Source of the DNA: Caldifarciminota bacterium
Lineage (GTDB): Bacteria > Hydrothermota > UBA3072
Direction: 5' to 3'
Assembly (NCBI GenBank): GCA_016930175.1
Contig: JAFGHJ010000007.1
Coordinates: 1 to 64,000 of the forward strand
Length of the DNA: 64,000 bases
This document shows, in pieces, positions 1 to 7,665 of this stretch. A program made the position numbers and the translations under genes. The notes beneath the pieces were generated by a model, which saw only the letters and a program-made list of their open reading frames with translations, made no database searches and was not told the origin of the DNA. Every line of letters begins with the position of its first letter. Position 1 is the stretch's first letter.

Positions 1-491
1 AGGTTCATATTGCCCTCCTGATGCTGCCCCAAACCGTATATTGCTTCGTTCCGTGAAAGCATAAATTTCTGCCTGATGCTGTTTGTCTTTTCGCCAATAA
101 CAGTTACCTGATTTATTTCTCTTCCGTTCTCCTTGAGAAGTATGTTTCCTGAAGTGTCTAGGAATTGCACTTTCCCTGAAGACAAATCGACTTTCGCCTG
201 AAGGGAAGCTGTGGTAAGAACAACAGCACCCGGTTCCTCCCTGAGCGACCAGCGTACCTTTTCCTGCGGAGAATTCACGACAACCAGGCTTTGATGTTTT
301 TGGGCTTCTTGAATCAGTCTGCATTCAACTCTGATAATATTTTCTCCCGGAACATGAAGCCGGATATTCACAGAGTCGGTATTCACCAGAATTCCGTCGT
401 CCTTTTTAAGATAATTTCCTTTTGCTTGAAAAACTGTAAGGGAGGTTAAAAACACAAGTGATAGTAAAATGGTCCTGGTAATATTACTCAT
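1..491 (-). CDS. GH31 alpha-xylosidase-like, N-terminal part (cut by window edge)
   Basis: 163 codons are visible from an ATG at 491, which is preceded by an AGGAG site; the rest lies beyond base 1. A signal peptide (residues 1 to about 23, a hydrophobic run ending near QAKG) is followed by the galactose-mutarotase-like N-domain of family GH31. The segment EAIYGLGQHQEGNMN at the edge is the typical GH31 entry motif just before the catalytic barrel, so the catalytic aspartates are off-window. GH31 enzymes of this sequence type are mostly alpha-xylosidases that trim xyloglucan oligosaccharides. The nearby GH74-like and GH27 genes agree with that, but alpha-glucosidase activity cannot be excluded. 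Confidence 0.8.
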   Translation of the reverse strand, partial: MSNITRTILLSLVFLTSLTVFQAKGNYLKKDDGILVNTDSVNIRLHVPGENIIRVECRLIQEAQKHQSLVVVNSPQEKVRWSLREEPGAVVLTTASLQAKVDLSSGKVQFLDTSGNILLKENGREINQVTVIGEKTNSIRQKFMLSRNEAIYGLGQHQEGNMN

Positions 492-771
492 TTTTTCACT
501 CCTTTTATTATACTTTTACAGTTAAATATAGACATCAGACAATCTCGCTTCTAAAGTTTAAATCTCTTTCGCATAGATAGTTTATTTTTTTTATAATATG
601 CATAGTATACCGAAAGCACTCAACAGTCAAGAGTTTCGGGATGCCTTATTGGGCAAGTTATAAGTGTTTAGGGTTTAGTGTTTCGGGTTTAGGATGTAGT
701 TCGTGGTTCTTAGTTGACTATTTCACAATTTTACTCTTTTACCATTTCCCGGCGCAAAGCGCATCTCCCCC
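492..771. other. Intergenic, no gene
   Basis: No open frame with a ribosome site is seen. It holds the SD of the GH31 gene and, at about 663-698, a degenerate period-7 word repeat of the GTTTAGG/GTTTCGG type. No strong promoter for the GH31 gene was found. Confidence 0.6.
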
Positions 772-799
772 TTGACTTTTCTTGGAAATCAAGTATTTT
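772..799 (+). promoter_or_regulatory. Sigma70-type promoter of the RRM gene
   Basis: TTGACT (772-777), 16-nt spacer, TATTTT (794-799). The predicted start near 806 leaves a leader of about 170 nt before the gene. Confidence 0.6.
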
Positions 800-805
800 A
801 GACGT

Positions 806-975
806 AGTAAATGTAGGTTATTAAACCTCCAAGATCTCTAGGTATATATTTGTTTACTTTTTCCATTTATCTCCCTTCTGGTTTTGCCGGTTATACATCT
901 TAATACGTTTTATGTAAAAGCGTATTCGGATTTAATTGCATTTACTGTAAATATTCAAACCTAAAAGGAGGTAAT
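806..975 (+). promoter_or_regulatory. Long structured leader of the RRM gene
   Basis: About 170 nt between the promoter and the ATG, far longer than other leaders here. It contains a hairpin: AATACG (902-907) and TTTT pair with AAAA and CGTATT (921-926) around an ATGT loop with one bulged G. The SD is AAAGGAGGT just before the ATG. Long structured leaders are typical of cold-inducible RNA-binding proteins; regulation here is inferred. Confidence 0.45.
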
Positions 976-1266
976 ATGAATATATACGTAGGTAACATTT
1001 CGTCACAATTAACTGAAGAAGAAATCAATGAAGCTTTTGCAGCTTATGGACAATTGACTTCGGTTAAAATAATTAAGGACAAGTACACGGGCGAAAACAG
1101 AGGATTTGGATTTGTCGAAATGCCCGAAAAGGCTGAGGCAGAAGCCGCAATGGCTGGTTTAAACGGCAAAGAATTTAAAGGGAAAACGCTTAACGTAAAT
1201 GAAGCTCGCCCCCGTCCGGAAGGCTCTAGAAGCGGATCACCTCGCGGCGGCCGTTCTCAGTGGTAA
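976..1266 (+). CDS. RRM-domain RNA-binding protein (cold-inducible Rbp type)
   Basis: A 96-residue single RRM protein. RNP2 is IYVGNI (residues 3-8) and RNP1 is RGFGFVEM (about 42-49), with the conserved aromatic residues that stack on RNA bases. The C-terminal tail is short and Gly/Arg/Ser-rich (SRSGSPRGGRSQW). Proteins of this size and layout in cyanobacteria and many anaerobes bind single-stranded RNA and often rise on cold shock, acting as RNA chaperones. The ATG sits 6 nt after a perfect AAAGGAGGT. The gene is monocistronic: own promoter, long leader, and a rho-independent terminator at 1309-1368. Confidence 0.93.
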   Translation: MNIYVGNISSQLTEEEINEAFAAYGQLTSVKIIKDKYTGENRGFGFVEMPEKAEAEAAMAGLNGKEFKGKTLNVNEARPRPEGSRSGSPRGGRSQW

Positions 1267-1308
1267 AAATAGAAGTTATCTAATAAATATATAACTATCT
1301 AAATATAA

Positions 1309-1368
1309 GGGGGCATCGTTCAACAATACTATATTGTATATTGTATGTAATTTTGCCCCCAATTTTTT
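1309..1368 (+). terminator. Rho-independent terminator after the RRM gene
   Basis: GGGGGCA (1309-1315) pairs with TGCCCCC (1354-1360), with an inner AT-rich stem, followed by AATTTTTT. Confidence 0.8.
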
Positions 1369-1373
1369 CAAGT

Positions 1374-1499
1374 TTTGGATTTCTGGTTTCGAGTTAAAAA
1401 AACAAATAAAGTTAGTTTGTTAGTGGGTAAAAAACAGTCTAACGGACTAACTGACCAACAGACTAACAGTTAAAAACTTTGTGGTCTTTGTGGTTCAAT
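1374..1499. repeat. Mixed degenerate word repeats between convergent genes
   Basis: A GTTTCGAG fragment is followed by a GTTAGT/ACTAAC hairpin. Arms 1410-1423 and 1439-1452 pair over 14 bp including two G-U pairs. Then comes a CTTTGTGGT period-9 element (about 1474-1499). Read from the minus-strand gene ending at 1526, the latter runs away from the stop as CCACAAAG. Confidence 0.7.
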
Positions 1500-1525
1500 T
1501 GTTTGGTGAGAGTCTTACAATCCCC

Positions 1526-2698
1526 TCATCTCAATAGAATCATCTTTCTTGTATCAACATAGCCGTTTTTGCTTTTCAGTTGATATAGGTACACACCGCC
1601 TGCCACCTTTTGCCCGGCTGAGTTTATTCCGTTCCATTCTACCGAATGTTTACCTGCCTCCTCTATACCATCTATCAATGTTATAACTTCACGCCCAAGC
1701 AAATCGTAAACCCGCAAAGAAACGTCGATACTTTTCTCTATAGACGGAACCGTATATGTGATTTCTGTAGATGGATTGAACGGATTAGGATAATTCTGAT
1801 TTAATTCAAATGATTTGTTATTCCGTTCTTCTATACCAGATGGTAAACGATATTGATATAAGCTCGAGCCTCCGGTTATGTATAATGTTTTTCTATCCTC
1901 ATCTCCCCAATTACAATTTGACGGACTTGACGGAACGAGAATCGTATCGATACAAACACCATCCGGCGATATAACCCATACCCCGCCAGGTCCGGTACAA
2001 TAAATATTTCCGTCGGGGTCCACTTTCATTCCATCAGCATAGCTCATAGCCGGGATGTTGCAAAAGACACTTCTATTTGTTATTATTGAATCATCGACAA
2101 CATCCCAAACATAGATTATCCCTCCAGGGCATTCATTTACATATAACTTTGATTCATCAGGTGAGAAACAAATACCGTTTGGTTCGTCGAACGTCGTACT
2201 GTCCAATACCTGAATATTGCCATTTTTGCTTATTCTGAAAACACCTTGAAAATTAAGTTCTTTTGTTTGACCCACTGGGAGGTTATAATCCGGATCGGTA
2301 AAAAAGATAGAGCCATCGGACCTAACGACTAAATCATTCGGGCTGTTGAATTTTTTCCCGTCGTAAGTTTCAGCAAGCGGAGTTATTGTACCATTTGATT
2401 CCCTGCGTGAAACGCGTCTTTTTGCCATTTGAGTCAAAATAAGATTGCTGTCCAAATCGAATGTAAGACCGTTTGAACTGTCTGATGGATTCATAAACTC
2501 GGTAACTGAACTATCATACGGCGACCAGCAATATATAATATTTGCTGCGATATCGCTAAATAAAAGTCCCACCCCATCCATCCAAACAGGACCTTCCGGC
2601 TGCAAAAATCCTGTTGCCAATTCTTCTACTTGAGCATTTAATGGATTAAGAAAGCTAAAGAAAAGCAAAAAAATGTAATACTTTAATTTTTTAATCAT
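1526..2698 (-). CDS. Secreted SMP-30/gluconolactonase-like propeller with C-terminal sorting domain
   Basis: 390 residues: signal peptide (1 to about 22, ending NAQ), a six-bladed SMP-30/gluconolactonase/LRE propeller (about 25-295), then a FlgD-like C-terminal module (about 300-390) starting NQNYPNPFNPSTEI and ending KMILLR. Family hallmarks are visible: EGPVW in the first blade, SPNDLVV with FFTDP, and YADGMKVDPDG; these carry the metal ligands in lactonases. It probably acts outside the cell or on its surface on a sugar lactone or a similar ester. The substrate is unknown, and many such propellers with sorting tails have no proven activity. The SD is AGGGAG 6 nt before the ATG. Confidence 0.82.
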   Translation of the reverse strand: MIKKLKYYIFLLFFSFLNPLNAQVEELATGFLQPEGPVWMDGVGLLFSDIAANIIYCWSPYDSSVTEFMNPSDSSNGLTFDLDSNLILTQMAKRRVSRRESNGTITPLAETYDGKKFNSPNDLVVRSDGSIFFTDPDYNLPVGQTKELNFQGVFRISKNGNIQVLDSTTFDEPNGICFSPDESKLYVNECPGGIIYVWDVVDDSIITNRSVFCNIPAMSYADGMKVDPDGNIYCTGPGGVWVISPDGVCIDTILVPSSPSNCNWGDEDRKTLYITGGSSLYQYRLPSGIEERNNKSFELNQNYPNPFNPSTEITYTVPSIEKSIDVSLRVYDLLGREVITLIDGIEEAGKHSVEWNGINSAGQKVAGGVYLYQLKSKNGYVDTRKMILLR

Positions 2699-2722
2699 CT
2701 AACATCTCCCTTTTTTCATTGG

Positions 2723-2750
2723 ATTTTACTTAATTTTCAAATAAAATCAA
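2723..2750 (-). promoter_or_regulatory. Probable promoter of the SMP-30-like gene
   Basis: On the minus strand TTGATT, 16-nt spacer, TAAAAT. Weaker -35 than most in this window. Confidence 0.4.
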
Positions 2751-2807
2751 TGGCAGATTAGTACTAAGTTTCTGTGGAGAATCTCAACATTTGACAATCT
2801 TAAATAT

Positions 2808-3022
2808 CATTCGTGCTATTTGTGTGTATAGCTTCGTCATTAGTCACTGGTCACCAGTCATTAGTCAAAAAAAACAATAAAACTATTCGTGTAATTTGTG
2901 CAATTTGTTGTTCCTAATTTTGTTAGTGTATTAGTGGAGAATTAGAGTTTCGAGTTTCGGGTTTCAAGTTTCGTGTTTAATGATAAAACAGACTAAAGGA
3001 CTAACAGATTAACCGTCTAACA
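2808..3022. repeat. Five word-repeat families in one divergent spacer
   Basis: In order: ATTCGTGCTATTTGTG; a TAGTCAC/TGGTCAC period-7 run with the palindrome ACTGGTCACCAGT (2846-2858); a second ATTCGTG run (about 2884-2912); GTTAGTGTATTAGT (2922-2935), which is largely complementary to ACTAAAGGACTAAC (2992-3005); and GTTTCGA/GTTTCGG/GTTTCAA (about 2945-2977). No open frame is present. Confidence 0.7.
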
Positions 3023-3036
3023 ATGTTTAATCTTCC

Positions 3037-3065
3037 TTGACGGGATGTTCTTATATAAGTATAAT
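3037..3065 (+). promoter_or_regulatory. Promoter of the YVTN propeller gene
   Basis: TTGACG (3037-3042), exactly 17 nt, TATAAT (3060-3065). This also shows that a TTG at 3037 is promoter, not a start codon. Confidence 0.85.
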
Positions 3066-3093
3066 ATACATATACAAATATAAGGAGGAAAAT

Positions 3094-4365
3094 ATGTTTA
3101 TTCTACGTAAGATTTTTGTTTTAAGTTTGGCACTGTTTCTTACTTTCTCAGTTTTTAGTCAAATTAATATCATCGATACGATCGATCTTAGCTACGCCGC
3201 CCCCACTTTAGTTAAAGTTAATACGGAAACGAATCGTATCTACGTAATTCATGAACCTCCTGCCGGCAGGGTATCCGTAATCGATGGATCAACTAATTCA
3301 GTTATTAATATTATAGAGGTAGGAGATAGTCCCTATGGGCTTGGCGTAAATACAGAAACAAATCGTATTTATGTGGCGAACAGGTACGACGATAATGTAT
3401 CCGTAATCGATGGCACGACTAATTTGGTAATCGCCCTTATTGATGTCGGAGTTCGCCCCATGGGGATTGCCGTAAATTCGGAGGAGAACCTCATCTATGT
3501 AGCAAATAGGTATACTAACAATGTTTCCGTAATCGACGGCGCAGTTGATTCGGTGATTACAACGATTGAGGCTGGAAATGCTCCCTTTGGAGTCGGCGTA
3601 AACCCGGAAGAGAACCGTATCTATGTAACAAATTATGATGACGCTTGTGTATTGGTAATCGATGGTGTCACAAATTCGGTTATTGATACGATTGATGTTG
3701 GAAATAATCCCATTGAGGTCGCTGTAAACCCGCAAGAAAACCGTATATATGTATTAAATCAGACAGGCGAAACTGTCAGTGTAATCGATGGCGAGAGCAA
3801 TTCAGCGGTTGCGACGATTGGGGTTGGAACTGCGCCCTGTGGAATCGACGTAAATCCCGGGACAAACCGTATCTATGTGACCAATAGTGTTCATGCCACC
3901 ATTTCCGTAATCGATGGCGCGGGCGACTCGGTGGTTTATTCGGAATCAACCGGTCTGGGTCCCTATGGAGTCGCTATAAATACAGAGAATGATTTTATCT
4001 ATGTATCCTGCTATATAGATGAAAAAGTCTACGTTCTTGAAGACGCGGGGGCAGGTATTGAGGAAGTTCTTAACAACCCGCAAAAACTTTGTATAAAAGT
4101 TAATCCCAATCCATTCAATAAAAATGCTCAGCTCATTTTGAATATACCGGACGAAAGCAAAGGAAAAGACGCCAGGTTCTTAATTTATAATATTGTAGGA
4201 ATTCTGGTCAAGGAGATTCCTATGGGTAATACTACCGCGCCTCGAATTACACTTTCATGGGACGGCAAAGCCGACTCAGGAGAGCTCTTAAGTTCCGGTT
4301 TATATTTGGGTGTATTACGAATAGGAGAAAAAGAAGTACAAAAGAAAATGATAATGCTAAAATAG
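3094..4365 (+). CDS. Secreted YVTN-repeat beta-propeller with C-terminal sorting domain
   Basis: 423 residues from the ATG at 3094, which follows TAAGGAGG by 7 nt and lies about 22 nt downstream of the predicted transcript start; an upstream extension to 3037 would run through the promoter. Signal peptide 1 to about 20 (ending VFSQ). Seven to eight repeats of about 42 residues follow, each with the signature NRIYV-N-VSVIDG-T-SV--TI-VG--P-GVAVN, typical of YVTN surface-layer propellers. The last 90 residues are a FlgD-like sorting module (NPNPFN near its start, KKMIMLK at the end). Likely a cell-surface binding or scaffold protein; the ligand is unknown. Monocistronic. Confidence 0.85.
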   Translation: MFILRKIFVLSLALFLTFSVFSQINIIDTIDLSYAAPTLVKVNTETNRIYVIHEPPAGRVSVIDGSTNSVINIIEVGDSPYGLGVNTETNRIYVANRYDDNVSVIDGTTNLVIALIDVGVRPMGIAVNSEENLIYVANRYTNNVSVIDGAVDSVITTIEAGNAPFGVGVNPEENRIYVTNYDDACVLVIDGVTNSVIDTIDVGNNPIEVAVNPQENRIYVLNQTGETVSVIDGESNSAVATIGVGTAPCGIDVNPGTNRIYVTNSVHATISVIDGAGDSVVYSESTGLGPYGVAINTENDFIYVSCYIDEKVYVLEDAGAGIEEVLNNPQKLCIKVNPNPFNKNAQLILNIPDESKGKDARFLIYNIVGILVKEIPMGNTTAPRITLSWDGKADSGELLSSGLYLGVLRIGEKEVQKKMIMLK

Positions 4366-4448
4366 TGAGATGGTAATAGAGAGTAGGCAGCTAACTGTTT
4401 CGAATTAAAAAAGCAACAAAAACAAATCCTGTTAATCCGCGTCCTGAT

Positions 4449-6311
4449 TCATTTCTCGCTTCCCCAGGGGCGAAGTCTCTTTCCGAGAATAACGACATCA
4501 CGAAGTCCCTGCTCATTATGTGCTTTCATCCAGCGATTCATAAACTCCGGGTCTCCGGCTACTTGAGCTATTGCAGAAAGAGCATAAAGGTGAAAATTCC
4601 GCTCGTCCCGGGTACCCAGAAGAACGAATATGGCATGTACTTTAGGAGAGGATCCGGAAAATTCTATTCCTTCCTTCGACCTTACAAGTAATATTTCGAA
4701 TTTATGTTCGCCATCTGTGAGAATATGAGGAATCGCGAGATCCGGCGTTATAGCCGTGCTGCTTTCTTCTTCTTTTTCCTTAAGAGCTCTGTATATATAT
4801 CTTGAATCAACTCCTACGGATTCTGCAAGCTCTTTTCCTGCTATTCTAAATAATTTATCAAGCGATATCTTCTCTTTTAAATCCAGCACCGGACACTTTT
4901 CTATGATTTTATCGAAACGATCGAATGTAACCTCATCTCGTTCCAGTGAAAGCTCCCGCAGTTCCTCTTCTAAAGTTCCCGTAACCAATTCCCTGTTCGT
5001 AATTCTTTCCATTAAATGAAGCATCGCGGATTCACTTCTCACTTTTTTTCTTCCGTAAAACCAGTACGCGCTGAAACCCGCCAAAGACAATATTATGGTT
5101 ATGATATAAGCTTCTCCGCCCATTTCAAGTAAAATAAATCCGAAAGCAATAATCCCGATAATCTGCATCCATGGATAAAGAGGAGTACGGAAAGTAGGTC
5201 GGTAATTTTGCACTCCGCTCTCCCTGAGAATAATAACCGCGAAACATGAAAGAACATTCGTAAGTATTAGAACGATAGAGGCAGCCTCAACAAGAACTTC
5301 TAATCGCAGAAAAAATGATACTATAATGAAAATTCCTGTTAAAAATAACGCGTAATGTGGTGTACCGAAACGGGAGTGTATTCTTGCAAAAACTTCGGGG
5401 AATAACTTATCCCTGCTCAGAGGCACAAGCGAACGCGCAGAGGTCATTATTCCGGCGTTTGCTGTAGTAAGAAATGCCGTAAAGGCAGCAATTGTGATAA
5501 GTATTTTTCCGGGTAGTTTCATAAAAGCATTCGCGCCGTCTGATATGGGTGTAAGCGAACCGGATAAGGCTTTCCCGTCCAGCACTCCTACGGTAACAAA
5601 TATCATAAGAAAATAAAAAATGGTTACCACTGAGAGTGTAACAAGCATTCCAAGAGGGATATTTTTTGCAGGATTCCTGATTTCTTCAGCCATACTTGCC
5701 AGTTTTAAAAGTCCCGCGTAAGAGATAAACACATATCCGGCAACAGAGAATACGGGTACTATACCCTTCGCGGCAAAAGGTTCGAAACGCTGCACTTCTA
5801 CAAAAGGTAAACCCCTTATTATGTAAAAGATCATTATCAAAAATAAGATTCCGGCAAGAACTAGTTGCAGAACTCCTGCTTCCTTTACTCCCACCAAATT
5901 AATTATTAAAAATATCAGACATCCGGCTATTGCAATTACGTATATGTTCACATTCACGAAAGTTACCGCTAAAAGAGAAAGACCTATGAGAGCAAAAGCG
6001 CTTTTCATGGCAAGCGAGAACCAGCTCAACAGTCCCGCAACAGTTCCTATTCCAGGTCCCATACTCCGTATCACCCCGTAACAGTCCGCACCCGCCCTGG
6101 GCATAGCGGTTGTCATTTCCACAAGACTCAACATACCCGGCAGGGATAATAATCCGGCAATAAGATAACTTATAATGATGGCAGGACCTGCTTTTTCGTA
6201 TGCAAGGCCGGGCAGGACAAAAAGCCCGGAGCTTATCATTGCTCCGGAAGTAATACAAAAAATATGAATTAAACCTAAATCTTTTTTAAGTTCAGTGTTT
6301 TCATTAGCCAA
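4449..6311 (-). CDS. APC-family amino-acid permease fused to a PTS EIIA (type 2) domain
   Basis: 620 residues. Residues 1 to about 430 are an APC-superfamily permease: twelve hydrophobic segments, with a first-helix motif ITSGAMISSGLFVLPG typical of the substrate and cation site. A linker (about 430-470) leads to a PTS EIIA domain of the fructose/nitrogen type (about 475-610); H529 in LAIPHIL aligns with the phosphorylatable histidine. This suggests that uptake, probably of an amino acid or amine, is coupled to phosphorylation state, or that the domain is a sensor. No EI or HPr lies nearby. Fusions of this kind exist in other bacteria and archaea, usually without known substrate. Own promoter at 6342-6369. 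Confidence 0.85.
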   Translation of the reverse strand: MANENTELKKDLGLIHIFCITSGAMISSGLFVLPGLAYEKAGPAIIISYLIAGLLSLPGMLSLVEMTTAMPRAGADCYGVIRSMGPGIGTVAGLLSWFSLAMKSAFALIGLSLLAVTFVNVNIYVIAIAGCLIFLIINLVGVKEAGVLQLVLAGILFLIMIFYIIRGLPFVEVQRFEPFAAKGIVPVFSVAGYVFISYAGLLKLASMAEEIRNPAKNIPLGMLVTLSVVTIFYFLMIFVTVGVLDGKALSGSLTPISDGANAFMKLPGKILITIAAFTAFLTTANAGIMTSARSLVPLSRDKLFPEVFARIHSRFGTPHYALFLTGIFIIVSFFLRLEVLVEAASIVLILTNVLSCFAVIILRESGVQNYRPTFRTPLYPWMQIIGIIAFGFILLEMGGEAYIITIILSLAGFSAYWFYGRKKVRSESAMLHLMERITNRELVTGTLEEELRELSLERDEVTFDRFDKIIEKCPVLDLKEKISLDKLFRIAGKELAESVGVDSRYIYRALKEKEEESSTAITPDLAIPHILTDGEHKFEILLVRSKEGIEFSGSSPKVHAIFVLLGTRDERNFHLYALSAIAQVAGDPEFMNRWMKAHNEQGLRDVVILGKRLRPWGSEK

Positions 6312-6341
6312 TGAATACCTCCATTAAAATAAACTATAAAT

Positions 6342-6369
6342 ATTCTAAAATATGATTCGATAATGTCAA
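6342..6369 (-). promoter_or_regulatory. Promoter of the APC-EIIA gene
   Basis: Minus strand: TTGACA (6369-6364), 16 nt, TAGAAT (6347-6342). Confidence 0.7.
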
Positions 6370-6401
6370 GAGTGATTTTTTCACCCCACTGTCCCACTTT
6401 C

Positions 6402-6592
6402 TAACCACAGAGAGCACAGAGAAAAATGAACACAAGGAAAATACAGAGATTCTAAGATGTTGGGCTTGGCTTCGTTGGTCTTTATAATGAGTTAAAACAA
6501 TTAATGCTATTTGTCAGATTTGTTGTTAATAAGATTGTTATAAGGTTAGGAGGTTAAAACAAAAAACATTTCGTGTGTTTTGTGGTTTAATC
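6402..6592. repeat. Polar CACAGAG elements in a divergent spacer
   Basis: CCACAGAGAGCACAGAG (about 6405-6421) sits behind the minus-strand promoter, and TTCGTGTGTTTTGTGG (about 6570-6585) sits just upstream of the plus-strand promoter at 6604. Each reads CTCTGTG or TTTGTGG towards its own promoter. An ATTTGTCAGATTTGTTG word (about 6508-6526) lies between. Confidence 0.7.
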
Positions 6593-6603
6593 TTCCTCAA
6601 GCC

Positions 6604-6632
6604 TTGACAAAGATTAATAAGAGGTTTATTGT
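6604..6632 (+). promoter_or_regulatory. Promoter of the GH5/beta-helix operon
   Basis: TTGACA (6604-6609), 17 nt, TATTGT (6627-6632). Confidence 0.75.
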
Positions 6633-6658
6633 CTCCTAAGTACTTTAAGGAGGACATA

Positions 6659-7651
6659 ATGAATCTTAAACGAACTATATTTATTATTTCAATTACGACA
6701 ATAGCCTTTTCCTGCGGATGCGGAGGAACAGAGACTACAGGACCGACTACCAGCACGACAACAACCAGCGGAAGCATAATAAATCCGGCAACACCCGGAC
6801 TCGAAGGATGCGGGGTCAATCTTCAACCCTCTTACTTCTGTAACGGAGACATGGATTTAGGCTGGGACTTAATGGATAACTATAACAATATAAAAACCTT
6901 AAGGATAGAATTAGACTCGAGCACGAGCTCCACGATAGATGATTTCGTAAGATGGTTAAGTGAAGCCAACAACAATGGTTATGATGTTATAGCAACTTAC
7001 CACTACGCCTCGGTACTCGGTTCAAATGACCCAAACCAACTGCTTGCTGCTGCCAATTGGTGGGTAGAAAATTGGGATACTCTTTCTTCTGCCGGTTCAT
7101 TCACCGTGAATCTAATGAACGAATGGGGCGATCACAGCATAACTTCGGAAGCTTACGCCAACGCTTATAATGCAGCTATCGACACACTGCGCCAGGTGTA
7201 CGACGGTCCGCTTATCTGCGACATTCCCGGATGGGGACAGGAAACACACACGGCTGCAGACGCCTCGACTGATATAGAGGACGAAGACATCATCTTTTCG
7301 GTTCACATATATACCAATGGGTGGAACGGAAAAGCCGGACACCCTTTGTGCGCAGCAGACCTGGATTATTTGGAAACCGCGGGAAGACCCTGCATGGTAG
7401 GCGAGTTCGGGAATGGCGGCGGAGGCAGCGTAGATTGGTCCGCGTTGGTCGACCACGCCAGAGGTAAAGGATGGTCGGTTATCGGTTGGAGCTGGAACGG
7501 CGACGGCGGAGGCATGAATATGATAAGTCCTTATTGGGGTGCTGACTGCAATACCACTTCATACATAGAAAGTTCTTATTTCTATACTATATACAATAAA
7601 TTAGGTCCGTACTATACAACAAGCAGCGGCAGTACAACAACCAGTAATTAA
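6659..7651 (+). CDS. GH5 endo-glycanase lipoprotein, beta-mannanase-like
   Basis: 330 residues from the ATG at 6659 (SD AAGGAGG). A lipoprotein signal ends with the lipobox AFSC (C19), followed by a Thr/Ser linker. The GH5 barrel spans about 50-315. E155 in LMNEWGD is the predicted acid/base and E249 in MVGEFGNG the nucleophile. The motifs PGWGQE, FSVHIY and IGWSWNGDG resemble GH5 subfamily 8 beta-mannanases, so an outer-membrane-anchored endo-mannanase is the best guess; another beta-1,4-glycanase activity is possible. The Ser/Thr-rich tail ends soon after the barrel and no CBM is present. It shares a transcript with the beta-helix gene 14 nt downstream. Confidence 0.85.
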   Translation: MNLKRTIFIISITTIAFSCGCGGTETTGPTTSTTTTSGSIINPATPGLEGCGVNLQPSYFCNGDMDLGWDLMDNYNNIKTLRIELDSSTSSTIDDFVRWLSEANNNGYDVIATYHYASVLGSNDPNQLLAAANWWVENWDTLSSAGSFTVNLMNEWGDHSITSEAYANAYNAAIDTLRQVYDGPLICDIPGWGQETHTAADASTDIEDEDIIFSVHIYTNGWNGKAGHPLCAADLDYLETAGRPCMVGEFGNGGGGSVDWSALVDHARGKGWSVIGWSWNGDGGGMNMISPYWGADCNTTSYIESSYFYTIYNKLGPYYTTSSGSTTTSN

Positions 7652-7665
7652 TAAAGAGGTGAATA

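Noticed and set aside
3037-3093. Longer N-terminus for the YVTN propeller from TTG at 3037
   Set aside because: That stretch contains the promoter and lacks an SD. The ATG at 3094 has both an SD and a proper signal peptide.
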